A stretch of DNA of 64,000 bases, from the NCBI RefSeq assembly GCF_000189275.1, contig NZ_AEVT01000098.1:62001-126000 (forward strand), in the 5' to 3' direction. Positions 42,425 to 51,733 of the stretch are shown piece after piece. Every line of letters begins with the position of its first letter. Positions within the stretch are counted from its first letter, which is position 1. The translations under genes were made by a program, and so were the position numbers. A model generated the notes under the pieces. The model did no database searches, was not told the origin of the DNA, and saw only the letters and a list, made by a program, of their open reading frames with translations. The DNA comes from Vibrio sinaloensis DSM 21326 (lineage in GTDB: Bacteria; Pseudomonadota; Gammaproteobacteria; Enterobacterales; Vibrionaceae).

Positions 42425-43390
42425 ATGAGCGAGCAAAAACAGCGAATACTGGTCGTGATTCAACATACCAATAGTGCATGCTTAACCAACAATTTTCCGG
42501 TTTTGACCGCGGCGAGTCAGTTTGCTGAACACGCGGGAGCGTGCAGTATCGACGTGCTTATTATTGGTCATCAGGTTCAAGGCGTGGTTGAGTCGCTTAG
42601 CACTGTTGATGGTATTTCTCGATTATTGGTCGTTGATGAGACGGATTTTGAACATTGGCTTAGCGATGCTGTAGCTACACAAATCGCACCTCTTGCCGAA
42701 CAGTACTCACACTTATTGACCGCGGCGAGTACCACCGGTAAGGACCTTTTTCCTCGCGTTGCTGCATTGCTTGACGTTGGCCAGCTATCCGATATTACAT
42801 CCGTGGTGTCGTATGACACGGTGATTAGACCTATTTATGCGGGTAACGCGTTAGCAAAAGTACAGTCGAGTGACAGAATTAAAGTGATTACAGTAAGAGA
42901 ATCTGCCTTTGATACGTTCACTAGCCAAGGCTCGAATTGTGCAGAAAGGGTCGATATTAGTCCTTTATCTATGAACACTTATTGTGAATTTGTCAGCCAA
43001 GAAGTCACTAAAAGTGAGCGGCCTGAACTTGGTGCTGCGCGCGTGGTCATCTCTGGCGGTAGGGGGGTGGGTAGCCAAGAGAATTTCGCTTTGATTGAGC
43101 AATTGGCCGATAAGCTTGGCGGTGCGATAGGTGCATCACGCGCGGCTGTCGACGCTGGTTACGTGTCTAACGACATGCAGGTCGGGCAAACGGGTAAGAT
43201 TGTGGCTCCAGATCTTTACATTGCAGTGGGCATATCAGGTGCGATTCAACATGTGGCAGGGATGAAGGAGTCAAAGGTGATTGTGGCGATAAACAGCGAC
43301 CCTGAAGCGCCGATATTTGATATTGCAGACTATGGCTTAGTGGGGGATTTGTTTACGATTCTTCCTGAGTTATTGGCTGAGTTAGATTGA
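42425..43390 (+). CDS. etfA: Electron transfer flavoprotein alpha subunit
   Basis: The FAD-binding subunit paired with EtfB. The 321 residues contain the C-terminal FAD domain with VVISGGRGVGSQENF, GASRAAVDAGYVSNDMQVGQTGK (in part), PDLYIAVGISGAIQHVAGM (in part) and AINSDPEAPIFDIADYGLVGD (in part). AGGAG precedes the ATG. It ends in a terminator shared with the convergent bkd operon. Confidence 0.97.
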   Translation: MSEQKQRILVVIQHTNSACLTNNFPVLTAASQFAEHAGACSIDVLIIGHQVQGVVESLSTVDGISRLLVVDETDFEHWLSDAVATQIAPLAEQYSHLLTAASTTGKDLFPRVAALLDVGQLSDITSVVSYDTVIRPIYAGNALAKVQSSDRIKVITVRESAFDTFTSQGSNCAERVDISPLSMNTYCEFVSQEVTKSERPELGAARVVISGGRGVGSQENFALIEQLADKLGGAIGASRAAVDAGYVSNDMQVGQTGKIVAPDLYIAVGISGAIQHVAGMKESKVIVAINSDPEAPIFDIADYGLVGDLFTILPELLAELD

Positions 43391-43440
43391 TTTAACGCAA
43401 GGTTAAGCTGTATTAATCCAAACAAGCAACTTTCTATAAA

Positions 43441-43467
43441 AAACGCCGAACTTCGTGTTCGGCGTTT
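43441..43467. terminator. Bidirectional terminator between etfA and bkdB
   Basis: AAACGCCGAAC pairs perfectly with GTTCGGCGTTT around TTCGT, with T-runs for both converging units. Confidence 0.93.
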
Positions 43468-43479
43468 TGGTATGCCTCG

Positions 43480-44625
43480 CTATTTTTCTAGGTGTTCGAC
43501 TAATTTCTTGGTAAATCGCGCAGCCTCACCACCAGTACAGGCACGGTGATCGAACGTAATCGACAATGGCATTGCTTTGGTCATCACGGCTTGTCCGTCG
43601 ACTAAGGTCAATTTATCGATAATACGTCCAGCACCAACAATAGCGACTTGTGGCGGAGACACTACGGGCGTGGCGTATATCCCAGCTATTGCACCGAAAT
43701 TAGACAAGGTAATGGTCGCGTGTTGCAACTGCTCGCGACCAATTTTCCGTTCGCGAATGCCTTGTACCGTTTGGTCTAACCAGACACGAATACCCTCATC
43801 GTCGAACTTATCTGCATGACGCAGTACAGGCACGTAAAGCCCATGCGCACTGTCGACGGCAATTCCGATATTTACCGTGCTGTGAACGCAACGTGTCATG
43901 GTGTCGGCGTCGAACCACGCATTCAGCGCAGGCTCTTTCTGACAAGCGTAGACCACTGCTTGAATTAACCGTGCCGATATGTCTTCTTTGCTGGGCCAGT
44001 TGGCAAGACTCGCTTCCTCGGTAATCGTGACTGAAGCGACGTTATGGTGCGATTCTGTCATGGTTGAAACCATGGTTCTTCGCGCCCCTTTTAATACTTC
44101 GGTTCCAGGTTGTTGGCGTCCTGCTTCATGATAAATGTCGTCGTCGGTAATCAGTCCGTGTAAGCCAGTACCTTCGACTTTTTCGAGATTAACGCCAAGC
44201 TTATTGGCCAATAGTCTCGCTGATGGCATCGCTGTGATAGACGATTGCTCGTGGTGATTGCTGTCAGCGCCGACCCAAAAGTCATCCACATCGACTGAGT
44301 GAGCTTGCTGAGATACGTTGCCTACGACGGTTGCGGCGTCTGCACTGGTTGTTTCACTAACGGTTTGGGGTTCGGCCATTGCGCCTTGCTCTTTTATCTC
44401 AAGTAGTAGGGCACCAATATTGACCACGTCTCCCTCGTTACCATGGCGTCTGACGACAATGCCACTGTAGGGAGCGGGCACTTCGACCACGGCTTTGGCC
44501 GTTTCTACCGTCAACACAGTTTGGTCTACCTCTACGTAGTCACCTTCGCTGACGTGCCATTCGATAATTTCAGACTCTGCGAGTCCTTCTCCTAAATCTG
44601 GTAATAGAAAGCTCTTCATTTCCAA
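43480..44625 (-). CDS. bkdB: Branched-chain 2-oxoacid dehydrogenase E2 (dihydrolipoamide acyltransferase)
   Basis: Core of the complex that turns branched-chain 2-oxoacids into acyl-CoAs. The 381 residues hold one lipoyl domain (lipoylated Lys 44 in ETAKAVVEV), a peripheral-subunit-binding domain (about 130-168, PSARLLANKLGVNL) and a catalytic acyltransferase domain. The catalytic motif, normally HRxxDG, reads HRACTGG at 360-366: His is kept but the Asp position is Thr. It overlaps the E1 beta gene by ten bases and is the last gene of the operon. No E3 gene is present here; a shared lpd elsewhere is likely. Confidence 0.93.
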   Translation of the reverse strand: MEMKSFLLPDLGEGLAESEIIEWHVSEGDYVEVDQTVLTVETAKAVVEVPAPYSGIVVRRHGNEGDVVNIGALLLEIKEQGAMAEPQTVSETTSADAATVVGNVSQQAHSVDVDDFWVGADSNHHEQSSITAMPSARLLANKLGVNLEKVEGTGLHGLITDDDIYHEAGRQQPGTEVLKGARRTMVSTMTESHHNVASVTITEEASLANWPSKEDISARLIQAVVYACQKEPALNAWFDADTMTRCVHSTVNIGIAVDSAHGLYVPVLRHADKFDDEGIRVWLDQTVQGIRERKIGREQLQHATITLSNFGAIAGIYATPVVSPPQVAIVGAGRIIDKLTLVDGQAVMTKAMPLSITFDHRACTGGEAARFTKKLVEHLEK

Positions 44626-45599
44626 CCCTCCACTAGCTCGCGCGCAGCGTGAATAATGTCTTGTTCCTGAATCATGAAGTAATCTTCATTGCGGTAATAA
44701 GGCATAACCGTATCCATACCTGTGACGCGCTTTAGTGGCGCTTTAAGTGTACACATGGCGGTTTCCGCGACACGAGCCATAATTTCTGCGCCAACGCCTC
44801 CACTACGGCTAGCTTCATGAACAACCAGCAAACGACCGGTTTTATCAAGGGATTTTAATATGGTGTCCATATCGAGAGGTTTGATTGAAGCAACATCGAT
44901 AACTTCAACTTCAATGCCCTGTGAAGAAAGGGCATTGGCAGCTTGCAATGATTCCACAACACAGGCCCCCCATGTGACAAGAGTAATATCGCGACCTTTC
45001 CGTAGCGTAAAGCAGGTATCTAACGGTAGCGCTTCTCCGTTGTCGATAACGTTAGATTTAACGGTTCGATAGATGCGTTTGGGCTCAAAGAACATCACAG
45101 GATCGTTGCTGCGTATTGCGGCAAGCAACAATCCATAGGCTCTTTGAGGAGAAGAAGGGATTACAACTTTAAATCCAGGGATGTGAGCAAACAGAGCTTC
45201 GACACTTTCTGAGTGGTGTTCTGGGGCGTGTATCCCACCACCAAAGGGCGCTCTAAATACAGCAGGGCAGGTGAGACGGCCGCGGGTGCGATTTCGCATT
45301 CTCGCCGCATGGCACATTAAATGTTCCATAGCCGGGAAGACAAAACCCTGAAATTGAAACTCAGCGATGGGTCTCAAACCCTGACTTGCCATGCCAACGG
45401 CAACCCCGCCAATCAGAGCCTCTGCCAGCGGTGAATCTATGACTCGGCGCAGGCCAAATTTCTCTTTAAGCCCAACCGTTGCGCGAAAAACTCCGCCGTT
45501 GTCACCGACGTCTTCACCGAGCACAACAACGTTTGTGTCATGCTCCATCTCATAGTGAAGCGCGAGGTTTACTGCCTCCACAAGTGTTATTTCAGCCAT
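44616..45599 (-). CDS. bkdA2: Branched-chain 2-oxoacid dehydrogenase E1 beta subunit
   Basis: The second half of the thiamine-diphosphate E1 heterotetramer. The 327 residues show the family stretches EDVGDNGGVFRAT, DSPLAEALIGGVAVGMA, the HAPEHHSESVEA region that meets substrate and cofactor, and a transketolase C-terminal domain. It overlaps the E1 alpha gene by eight bases and the E2 gene by ten, so translation of the three is tightly coupled. Confidence 0.95.
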   Translation of the reverse strand: MAEITLVEAVNLALHYEMEHDTNVVVLGEDVGDNGGVFRATVGLKEKFGLRRVIDSPLAEALIGGVAVGMASQGLRPIAEFQFQGFVFPAMEHLMCHAARMRNRTRGRLTCPAVFRAPFGGGIHAPEHHSESVEALFAHIPGFKVVIPSSPQRAYGLLLAAIRSNDPVMFFEPKRIYRTVKSNVIDNGEALPLDTCFTLRKGRDITLVTWGACVVESLQAANALSSQGIEVEVIDVASIKPLDMDTILKSLDKTGRLLVVHEASRSGGVGAEIMARVAETAMCTLKAPLKRVTGMDTVMPYYRNEDYFMIQEQDIIHAARELVEGWK

Positions 45600-46683
45600 G
45601 TTTACCTCCCTGCATACGCATCACTTTGTGGATTAATTGATCACGTTGAGCGTTGAGCTCTTTGGGTGCGGATTCGTAAAGATAGTCGAACGCAGTTTCC
45701 GGTGCTTGCGGCGTAAGATTGAGGTAATGCTCTACGACAGATTCGATGTCGCTTTTGGCGCGAGTAGCCCAGGCTTGGTCTTTTTCCTCATTCCATAAAC
45801 CTTGCGTGATCAGGTATTGCTTCATTCGTGACACAGGATCGTAGCGCCATGCTTGTTTTAACTCATCGTCGCTGCGATAGCGTGTTGCATCATCGGCAGT
45901 CGTGTGATCACTGAGGCGATAGCTGACGGCTTCAATCAAGGTGGGCCCTTTGCCTTTTCTTGCTCTGTCTAATGCTGCAAGAACGACGTCGTGCATGGCA
46001 ACAATATCATTGCCATCTACCGTCACCCCTTTAATGCCGGCTCCTTTGGCTTTTTCGGAGAGAAACTCCGCCGCGCACTGAAGGTTGCGCGGAACAGAGA
46101 TTGCCCATTGATTATTATTGACGACAAACACAAGGGGCAGATTCCACGCCCCTGCACAGTTAATTGACTCTAGGAAGTCGCCTTTAGAGGTTGCGCCATC
46201 CCCACAGGTGACGAGGGCGGCTTTATGTTGGCCTTCGATTTTAAGTGCAGAGGCAACCCCAACGGCGTGAGTGCATTGAGTGGCGATGGGCACGCAGAAA
46301 GGCAGATCTCGGCTTGGAGTGCCATCAAGCGCGGTGAAATCACTGCCGCGTTCATCACCCCCCCAATACTGTAGGTTTTTTTCCATAGGAATACCGCGAA
46401 CCCACATGGCGGGCATATCACGGTAGTACGGGATAAAGACATCATTGGCGTGCATCGCATGTCCAATTGCGACGCCATACCCTTCCGCGCCTAAGTGAGA
46501 AGGGTAGGTGCCTAGTTTGCCTGTTCGTTGTAAGGCGACCGCTTTGTTGTCGTAAGTGCGGCTCATGACCATGTCTTGGTAGAACTTGACCAAGGTCGTA
46601 CCGTCAGCCCAGCTTGGTAATTGTTCTACCGCCTCTCCATTGTGATCAATGAAGCGAAGCATGGGTAATGCTTGTACGTTCAT
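45592..46683 (-). CDS. bkdA1: Branched-chain 2-oxoacid dehydrogenase E1 alpha subunit
   Basis: The thiamine-diphosphate-binding E1 subunit that decarboxylates the 2-oxoacids of Leu, Ile and Val. The ATG at 46683 is chosen over one 39 bases upstream because AGGAG lies six bases before it, giving 363 residues. The cofactor motif GDGATSKGDFLESINCAG...NN (about 182-208) is complete, and YRLSDHTTADD carries the phosphorylation-loop-like segment. First gene of a three-gene operon with overlapping downstream genes. A stem of 8 bp lies in its leader. No regulator gene is adjacent. Confidence 0.95.
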   Translation of the reverse strand: MNVQALPMLRFIDHNGEAVEQLPSWADGTTLVKFYQDMVMSRTYDNKAVALQRTGKLGTYPSHLGAEGYGVAIGHAMHANDVFIPYYRDMPAMWVRGIPMEKNLQYWGGDERGSDFTALDGTPSRDLPFCVPIATQCTHAVGVASALKIEGQHKAALVTCGDGATSKGDFLESINCAGAWNLPLVFVVNNNQWAISVPRNLQCAAEFLSEKAKGAGIKGVTVDGNDIVAMHDVVLAALDRARKGKGPTLIEAVSYRLSDHTTADDATRYRSDDELKQAWRYDPVSRMKQYLITQGLWNEEKDQAWATRAKSDIESVVEHYLNLTPQAPETAFDYLYESAPKELNAQRDQLIHKVMRMQGGKHG

Positions 46684-47125
46684 CGGAATCTCCTTTTGTC
46701 TCTTCCTCGGAGTGGATCGCACTCAAGAAAGATAAAACGGACTCGATTACCATGTTTCGGATCGAGTCTGTGTCGATACCTAGTGACTGCTTAGAGTCGA
46801 GAACATCAAAACAAATTACTAAGGATGCTTTAGCTAGCGCATTTTTAAACTGCTAATACACAACAATCTAGTAATGGATCTTGGTATTCACGGTTTAAAG
46901 TAAGTGTAACCAAAATGTTAAATAATGCTTAATGTGTGAAACGACCCGTGAGTAAAACTGGCTTTACATAGCAAAATCTAGCAGGGGATTGTGTGGAATT
47001 TGAGTAATCTTGTTGCTGAAAACTAGAGAGATTAGCTGGTGAAGTCGTGACAGTGAGAGGTTTTGTTCGAAATGATACAAAAACGGCAAGCCGAAGCTCG
47101 CCGTTTGGAATTTTGTAAGGAAACC
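46684..47125. other. Leader region of the bkd operon and gap to the symporter
   Basis: About 440 bases without a gene. Near the bkd start it holds the inverted repeat GACTCGAT / ATCGAGTC (46740-46747 and 46761-46768). At its far end lies the symporter terminator (47081-47106). I see no further recognisable site. Confidence 0.55.
47081..47106 (-). terminator. Terminator after the AGCS symporter
   Basis: AAACGGC pairs with GCCGTTT, extended by AGC/GCT across one mismatch and capped by CGAA; a T-run follows on the minus strand. Confidence 0.85.
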
Positions 47126-48673
47126 TTACTCAGGTTGCTGAGCTAGATTTTCTTTTTGTTGAACTTTGTACACTTTGCCTGCGTTAAAGCGTTCTAGATA
47201 ATCTGCTAGGTCACGCTTAACTTCAGGAACTAGGATGTACAGACCAACAATGTTAACCAGCGCCATTGCGAAGATCATAGCGTCAGAGAAGTCGATGACC
47301 GGACCTAGGTTCATTGCTGCGCCGATGACGACAAAGATACAGAATTTCACTTTGAAGATAAGCTCTGCAATTTTGCTTTCACCGAATAGGTAAGTCCACG
47401 CTTTCAGGCCGTAGTATGACCAAGAGATCATAGTAGAGAACGCGAACAGAACGACGGCAATTGCAAGTACGTATGGGAACCAACTGATAGCGCTGCCGAA
47501 TGCTGCTGAAGTCAACTCTACACCTGCTAGGCCGTGGTCAGTATCTAGATATCCAGTAATGATGATGACTAGAGCCGTCATTGTACAGATAACAACAGTA
47601 TCGATGAATGGTTCTAATAGCGATACAAAACCTTCAGACATTGGCTCTTTTGTTTTTACCGCCGCGTGAGCGATTGCTGCAGAACCCACACCCGCTTCGT
47701 TCGAGAACGCCGCACGTTTGAAGCCTTGGATTAGAACACCAATGACACCACCCGCAATGCCTTCACCGGTAAATGCGCCGTGGAAGATTGCACCAAATGC
47801 ATCATCAATCTTGTCAAAGTTAATCAGTAGGATAACCAGCGCAGCACCAACATAAATTGTCGCCATGAAAGGAACAACTTTCTCTGTTACTCTCGCAATG
47901 GATTTGATACCACCGATAATAACGATGCCGACAATCACAGCTAGGATAAGACCAAACAACCAGCCTTTGTCAGCAAAGAAAGAAGCATCGCCACCTGTTA
48001 CGCCCACCACTTGTTTGAACGCTTGGTTTGCTTGGAACATGTTACCGCCACCAAGAGAACCACCGATTGCGAATACAGAGAATAGCACCGCTAGCGTACG
48101 ACCAAATGCCGCATTACCACGATTTGCCAGACCTTTGCTCAGGTAGTACATAGGACCACCAGAAACCGAGCCATCTGGGTTGGTATTGCGATACTTCACA
48201 CCCAGTGCACATTCTACAAATTTACTCGACATACCAAGCAAACCAGCAAGGATCATCCAGAATGTGGCACCTGCACCACCAATTGAGACCGCAACGGCCA
48301 CACCCGCGATGTTACCCAGACCGACCGTGCCTGACAGTGCGGTTGTTAGAGCTTGGAAATGAGAGACTTCACCGTCTTCTTTGGCTTTTGGATCAGAGAA
48401 CTTACCTGATACTAACTGAACCGCATGCTTAAAGCCGCGGAAGTTGATAAAGCCAAGGTAGAAGGTGAAGAAACTCGCGGCTACTACTAACCAAAGAACG
48501 ATCCACGGCACCTGTACGTCTGTAAAAGGGAAAGGAATGGTCGAGAAGATCATTCCTACAAAGGGGTTGACGATGGGTGCTACGACTTCGTTTATCTTGT
48601 CATCCAAGTTGGAAGCAGCAGCGCTACCTGCAAAAGTGCTCGCCAAAAGGGCAAGCGAGATACGCTTTTTCAT
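47126..48673 (-). CDS. Sodium:alanine/glycine symporter (AGCS family)
   Basis: A 515-residue inner-membrane carrier with about eleven helices that imports alanine or glycine with sodium. AGCS marks are ALSGTVGLGNIAGVAVAVS (in part, about 110-128), GGPMYYLSKGL, the long FSNEAGVGSAAIAHAAVKT stretch (about 322-340) and SWSYYGLKAWTYLFG near 420-434. The N-terminus has an unusual Ala/Ser-rich leader (MKKRISLALLASTFAGSAAAS) that looks like a cleavable signal, as in some marine members. It stands alone, with a palindrome upstream. Confidence 0.93.
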   Translation of the reverse strand: MKKRISLALLASTFAGSAAASNLDDKINEVVAPIVNPFVGMIFSTIPFPFTDVQVPWIVLWLVVAASFFTFYLGFINFRGFKHAVQLVSGKFSDPKAKEDGEVSHFQALTTALSGTVGLGNIAGVAVAVSIGGAGATFWMILAGLLGMSSKFVECALGVKYRNTNPDGSVSGGPMYYLSKGLANRGNAAFGRTLAVLFSVFAIGGSLGGGNMFQANQAFKQVVGVTGGDASFFADKGWLFGLILAVIVGIVIIGGIKSIARVTEKVVPFMATIYVGAALVILLINFDKIDDAFGAIFHGAFTGEGIAGGVIGVLIQGFKRAAFSNEAGVGSAAIAHAAVKTKEPMSEGFVSLLEPFIDTVVICTMTALVIIITGYLDTDHGLAGVELTSAAFGSAISWFPYVLAIAVVLFAFSTMISWSYYGLKAWTYLFGESKIAELIFKVKFCIFVVIGAAMNLGPVIDFSDAMIFAMALVNIVGLYILVPEVKRDLADYLERFNAGKVYKVQQKENLAQQPE

Positions 48674-49238
48674 GCTTTTCCTGCCTATGCATTAAAATTT
48701 ATATGAATAATATTTATATGATGTTGTGTTTTGTTACATATTGGTAACAACCTGAATTATTCATTTTATAAATAAGAGCGCAACATCTTTGTCGGAAAAC
48801 ATGACTTAGAAAACAGTTCTGATATTCGCTAACCAGATCGAGTAAATTCGGACTTTTTCTCTACATTTCTTTTTAAAGGTAGTGATTGATCATGAACTAT
48901 TGGCTTTTGATTGAAGTGAACCTCTTTACATTTGCTCAGATGATAAAACTATCTGTTCAATAAACATACAGAGACTGCGAAGGTGATTGGAGACTTTAAT
49001 AGTGGTTTGTATTAGACAATTACAAAATTGATTTCATAGCAGGCGGTAAATGTCACCAACACTACTGCTAGTTGTTGAAGCTAACGAGCACTACTACCTA
49101 TAGCGAACTGAGTAAGAAAACACCTATAAAAAGCAATAACTTAACACAGTAAAATTTGTGTCAAATATAGAACGAGTGAGATTGATAATTTTTTTTTCAA
49201 GAGTAGGATGCCGCCATCCTAAAAAAGTGGTGGTAATT
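48674..49238. other. Long intergenic stretch between the AGCS symporter and the DUF3332 gene
   Basis: About 565 A/T-rich bases without a supported gene. It contains the palindrome at 48731-48750 and, near the right end, a small stem AGGATG/CATCCT (49205-49220) with no usable T-run. The middle shows nothing that I recognise. Confidence 0.55.
48731..48750. promoter_or_regulatory. Palindrome before the AGCS symporter
   Basis: TTGTTAC-ATATTG-GTAACAA is a perfect 7-base dyad about 60 bases upstream of the start codon, a usual operator position. I cannot name the regulator. Confidence 0.5.
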
Positions 49239-49778
49239 ATGAAATCTAACGCGCTTAAACTTGCTATTGTTGCAGGTCTTGGTTTGTCTTCTCTGACTGG
49301 TTGTATGGGTCAAATGGCGACGACTGGTTTGGTCTCTAAGTTCAACTTAGAAATCGTAGACAACCGTTACGGTCGTGAAGGTATGTTCCTGCTTCTTTCA
49401 CCTGCTTACGGTATTGCGGGTGCAGCGGACCTGTTCATCTTCAACGCGATTGAGTTCTGGACAGGTACTAACCCAATTTCTGGCAAGTCGCCAGCGGTCG
49501 TTGATACACCGACTAAGAACTACATCAAAGTGAACGATCAGCTAGACAGCACACTGACAACAGTACCGCTGTCAAATAATTCTGATATTGACCACGCGAC
49601 GATGCAGCAAATCGATGAAAACACGATGCAAATGGACATCTCGTACATTGATGGCACGACAAAAGTACTCCGTGGTGAAAAGTCAGCAGAAAGTGTTGCC
49701 TTCTACTTAGATGATGAGTTAGTTACTACGGTAGCAAACCAAGAGCTAGCGGATTACGTGACTGCAGCAAACATCTAA
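49239..49778 (+). CDS. DUF3332 lipoprotein
   Basis: A 179-residue lipoprotein: the signal peptide ends in SLTGC (Cys about 22). The body shows DUF3332 features, such as NRYGREGMFLLLSPAYGIAGAADLFIFNAIEFWTG (in parts, about 40-75), where a hydrophobic stretch lies between charged ends. The family occurs in envelope proteins of several phyla and has no known role. The ATG at 49239 is preferred over an earlier in-frame start because GTGGTGG precedes it and the signal then starts at residue 1. A terminator follows. Confidence 0.85.
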   Translation: MKSNALKLAIVAGLGLSSLTGCMGQMATTGLVSKFNLEIVDNRYGREGMFLLLSPAYGIAGAADLFIFNAIEFWTGTNPISGKSPAVVDTPTKNYIKVNDQLDSTLTTVPLSNNSDIDHATMQQIDENTMQMDISYIDGTTKVLRGEKSAESVAFYLDDELVTTVANQELADYVTAANI

Positions 49779-49794
49779 TCAGTGTTGCTTAGTG

Positions 49795-49823
49795 AAAAGC
49801 CTCTGCCAATCGCAGAGGCTTTT
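49795..49823 (+). terminator. Terminator after the DUF3332 gene
   Basis: AAAAGCCTCTGC pairs with GCAGAGGCTTTT around CAATC and is followed by T bases. Confidence 0.93.
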
Positions 49824-49958
49824 TTCGTTGTGTCGCTTCAACCTGAAATGAGTTTACACTCGAGGGCAAGATAGACAGGCAGTGGAGTTAAACTGGAATG
49901 AACCAATCCAAAGTCCCAACGTATAAATGGCATTTTTAAATACGTTAGGCACTTAAAG

Positions 49959-50204
49959 TTGAGACAAGAAGATTTATCACGCGTTATCGAAATGGCGTGG
50001 GAAGACAGAACCCCATTTGAAGCCATAGAAGCACAATTTGGCATTGGTGAAGCACAGGTGATACAACTCATGCGCCGCAAGCTCAAGCCAGGAAGTTTTA
50101 AGTTATGGAGGAAGCGCGTCACAGGCCGAACCACTAAGCACCTCAAACTGCGAAATCCGAATGTGAGTCGCGGTTACTGCGTTTCACAATATAAGCCAAG
50201 GTAG
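49959..50204 (+). CDS. DUF2805 / TIGR03643 family protein
   Basis: An 81-residue basic protein with the family core IEMAWEDRTPFEAIEAQFG and the tail KLWRKRVTGRTTKH. The early part resembles a helix-turn-helix of the sigma/transposase sort (FGIGEAQVIQLMRR), so DNA or RNA binding is possible. The family starts one or two residues before RQEDLSRVIEMAW, which matches a TTG start at 49959; no ATG in frame gives the full domain. No strong ribosome site is seen. Function is unknown. Confidence 0.78.
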   Translation: MRQEDLSRVIEMAWEDRTPFEAIEAQFGIGEAQVIQLMRRKLKPGSFKLWRKRVTGRTTKHLKLRNPNVSRGYCVSQYKPR

Positions 50205-50360
50205 CCCGGAGCCGGTACGATGCTCAGTTAGTGTGCACTCCTTGTCGCCCAGTATTTTCGTTTACGAGCCAATTTTCGATTTGGCTTATTATCGCTAACA
50301 TCCTCGCGTCAAATAGCATAAGATACACGGCCTTAATTTAGCACTGAGCCACTTATCGTA

Positions 50361-51617
50361 ATGACAGATAAAACACAGCAAGCGACATTTGCCGACCTTG
50401 GCCTTATTCCCACTCTAGTTGAACGACTAGAAGCGTTAGAATATCGTCAGCCGACACCGATTCAATCCCATACTATTCCTGACGTACTTGATGGAAAGGA
50501 TATTGTTGGTGGTGCTAATACGGGGTCTGGCAAAACCGCTGCTTTCTCGTTGCCTATTTTGCAAAAGATTCTAGAGCAAGAAGAATCAAATCGTCGTGGC
50601 AACTACGTTTCTCATCTGATTCTGGTTCCGACTCGCGAGCTGGCATCGCAGGTGGCTTACAACGTAAAGTCATACTCGTACCATCTTAGAGATAAGATCA
50701 AAACCGTAGCTGTTTTTGGTGGTGTCTCCGTAAACCCTCAAATGCTGGCGCTTCGAGGTGGCAGTGACATTATTGTCGCTACTCCGGGTCGGTTACTTGA
50801 TTTGGTTTCAAGTAACGCCATTAAATTAGACCAAGTTAAAACACTTGTTCTCGATGAAGCCGACCGTATGTTGAGCTTAGGGTTTACCGAAGAACTGAAT
50901 AAGATTCTTGAGTTGCTCCCTAAGAAGAAGCAGACGCTGCTATTTTCGGCGACCTTCCCTGACAAAGTCACGACCTTGGCTCAGCACTTATTGAACGATC
51001 CAGTTGAGGTTCAACTGCAGAGCGCAGAGGCTAGCACTTTGGTACAGCGCGTGTTTAGTGTAAACAAGGGGCAAAAAACAGCAGTACTGGCCCATCTCAT
51101 CAAACAACACAAATGGCGTCAGACGTTGATTTTTGTTAATGCTAAGAATGCCTGTAACCACCTAGCGCAAAAGCTGTCAAAGCGTGGAATCACTGCGGAG
51201 GTTTTCCATGGTGATAAAGGGCAAGGGGCGCGTACACGAGTTCTTGATGGGTTTAAATCTGGCGAGATCCAGGTTCTTATTGCTACGGATATCGCGGCGC
51301 GTGGCCTTGATATCGAAAAACTTCCGGTGGTCATCAACTTTGATCTTCCGCGTAGCCCCGCTGATTATATGCACCGAATAGGTCGAAGTGGACGTGCAGG
51401 GGAAGTAGGTCTGGGGTTGTCTCTCATCGATTATGATGATTTCCATCACTTCAAAGTGATTGAAAAGAAGAATAAATTCCAGCTTGAACGTGAACAGGTA
51501 GAAGGTTTTGAAGTCGAAGACGACCAGAGTGAAGCGTACTTTTTACCGATGAAGCCTAGAGCGAAACCGGCAGGAACGGGAAAGAAAAAGAAGAAGCGTA
51601 ACCAGCAGAATACCTAA
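50361..51617 (+). CDS. DEAD-box RNA helicase
   Basis: A 418-residue ATP-dependent RNA helicase. The Q motif region is FADLGLIPTLVERLEALEYRQPTPIQ (in parts), Walker A reads ANTGSGKTAAF (Asn where Gln is common), then PTRELASQV, DEAD in LVLDEADRML, SAT in LFSATFP, and the second RecA domain ends with the arginine-finger motif HRIGRSGRAGEVG. A short basic tail (KPAGTGKKKKKRNQQ) may bind RNA. It is closest to the RhlE/SrmB type, but the exact subfamily cannot be fixed. It probably acts in ribosome assembly or cold adaptation. Confidence 0.94.
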   Translation: MTDKTQQATFADLGLIPTLVERLEALEYRQPTPIQSHTIPDVLDGKDIVGGANTGSGKTAAFSLPILQKILEQEESNRRGNYVSHLILVPTRELASQVAYNVKSYSYHLRDKIKTVAVFGGVSVNPQMLALRGGSDIIVATPGRLLDLVSSNAIKLDQVKTLVLDEADRMLSLGFTEELNKILELLPKKKQTLLFSATFPDKVTTLAQHLLNDPVEVQLQSAEASTLVQRVFSVNKGQKTAVLAHLIKQHKWRQTLIFVNAKNACNHLAQKLSKRGITAEVFHGDKGQGARTRVLDGFKSGEIQVLIATDIAARGLDIEKLPVVINFDLPRSPADYMHRIGRSGRAGEVGLGLSLIDYDDFHHFKVIEKKNKFQLEREQVEGFEVEDDQSEAYFLPMKPRAKPAGTGKKKKKRNQQNT

Positions 51618-51640
51618 TATATTCATCTGTTTATGTTAGG

Positions 51641-51671
51641 GAACCGTTGAAGTAAATCGAACGGTTCTTTT
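51641..51671 (+). terminator. Terminator of the DEAD-box helicase gene
   Basis: GAACCGTT pairs with AACGGTTC around an 11-base loop, followed by TTTT. Confidence 0.82.
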
Positions 51672-51679
51672 CAAATAAA

Positions 51680-51717
51680 AATAGAGCCCAGCGTGATCAT
51701 TCAAGCTGGGCTCTATT
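51680..51717. terminator. Second terminator, serving the leftward VF530 gene
   Basis: AATAGAGCCCAGC pairs perfectly with GCTGGGCTCTATT around a 12-base loop. T-runs lie on both sides, and it stands 17 bases from the VF530 stop. Confidence 0.88.
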
Positions 51718-51733
51718 GTTTTCTAACTGCGTA

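Noticed and set aside
49205..49220. Stem AGGATG/CATCCT before the DUF3332 gene as a terminator or attenuator
   Set aside because: It is followed by A bases on the plus strand and has no T-run at the correct distance on the minus strand.
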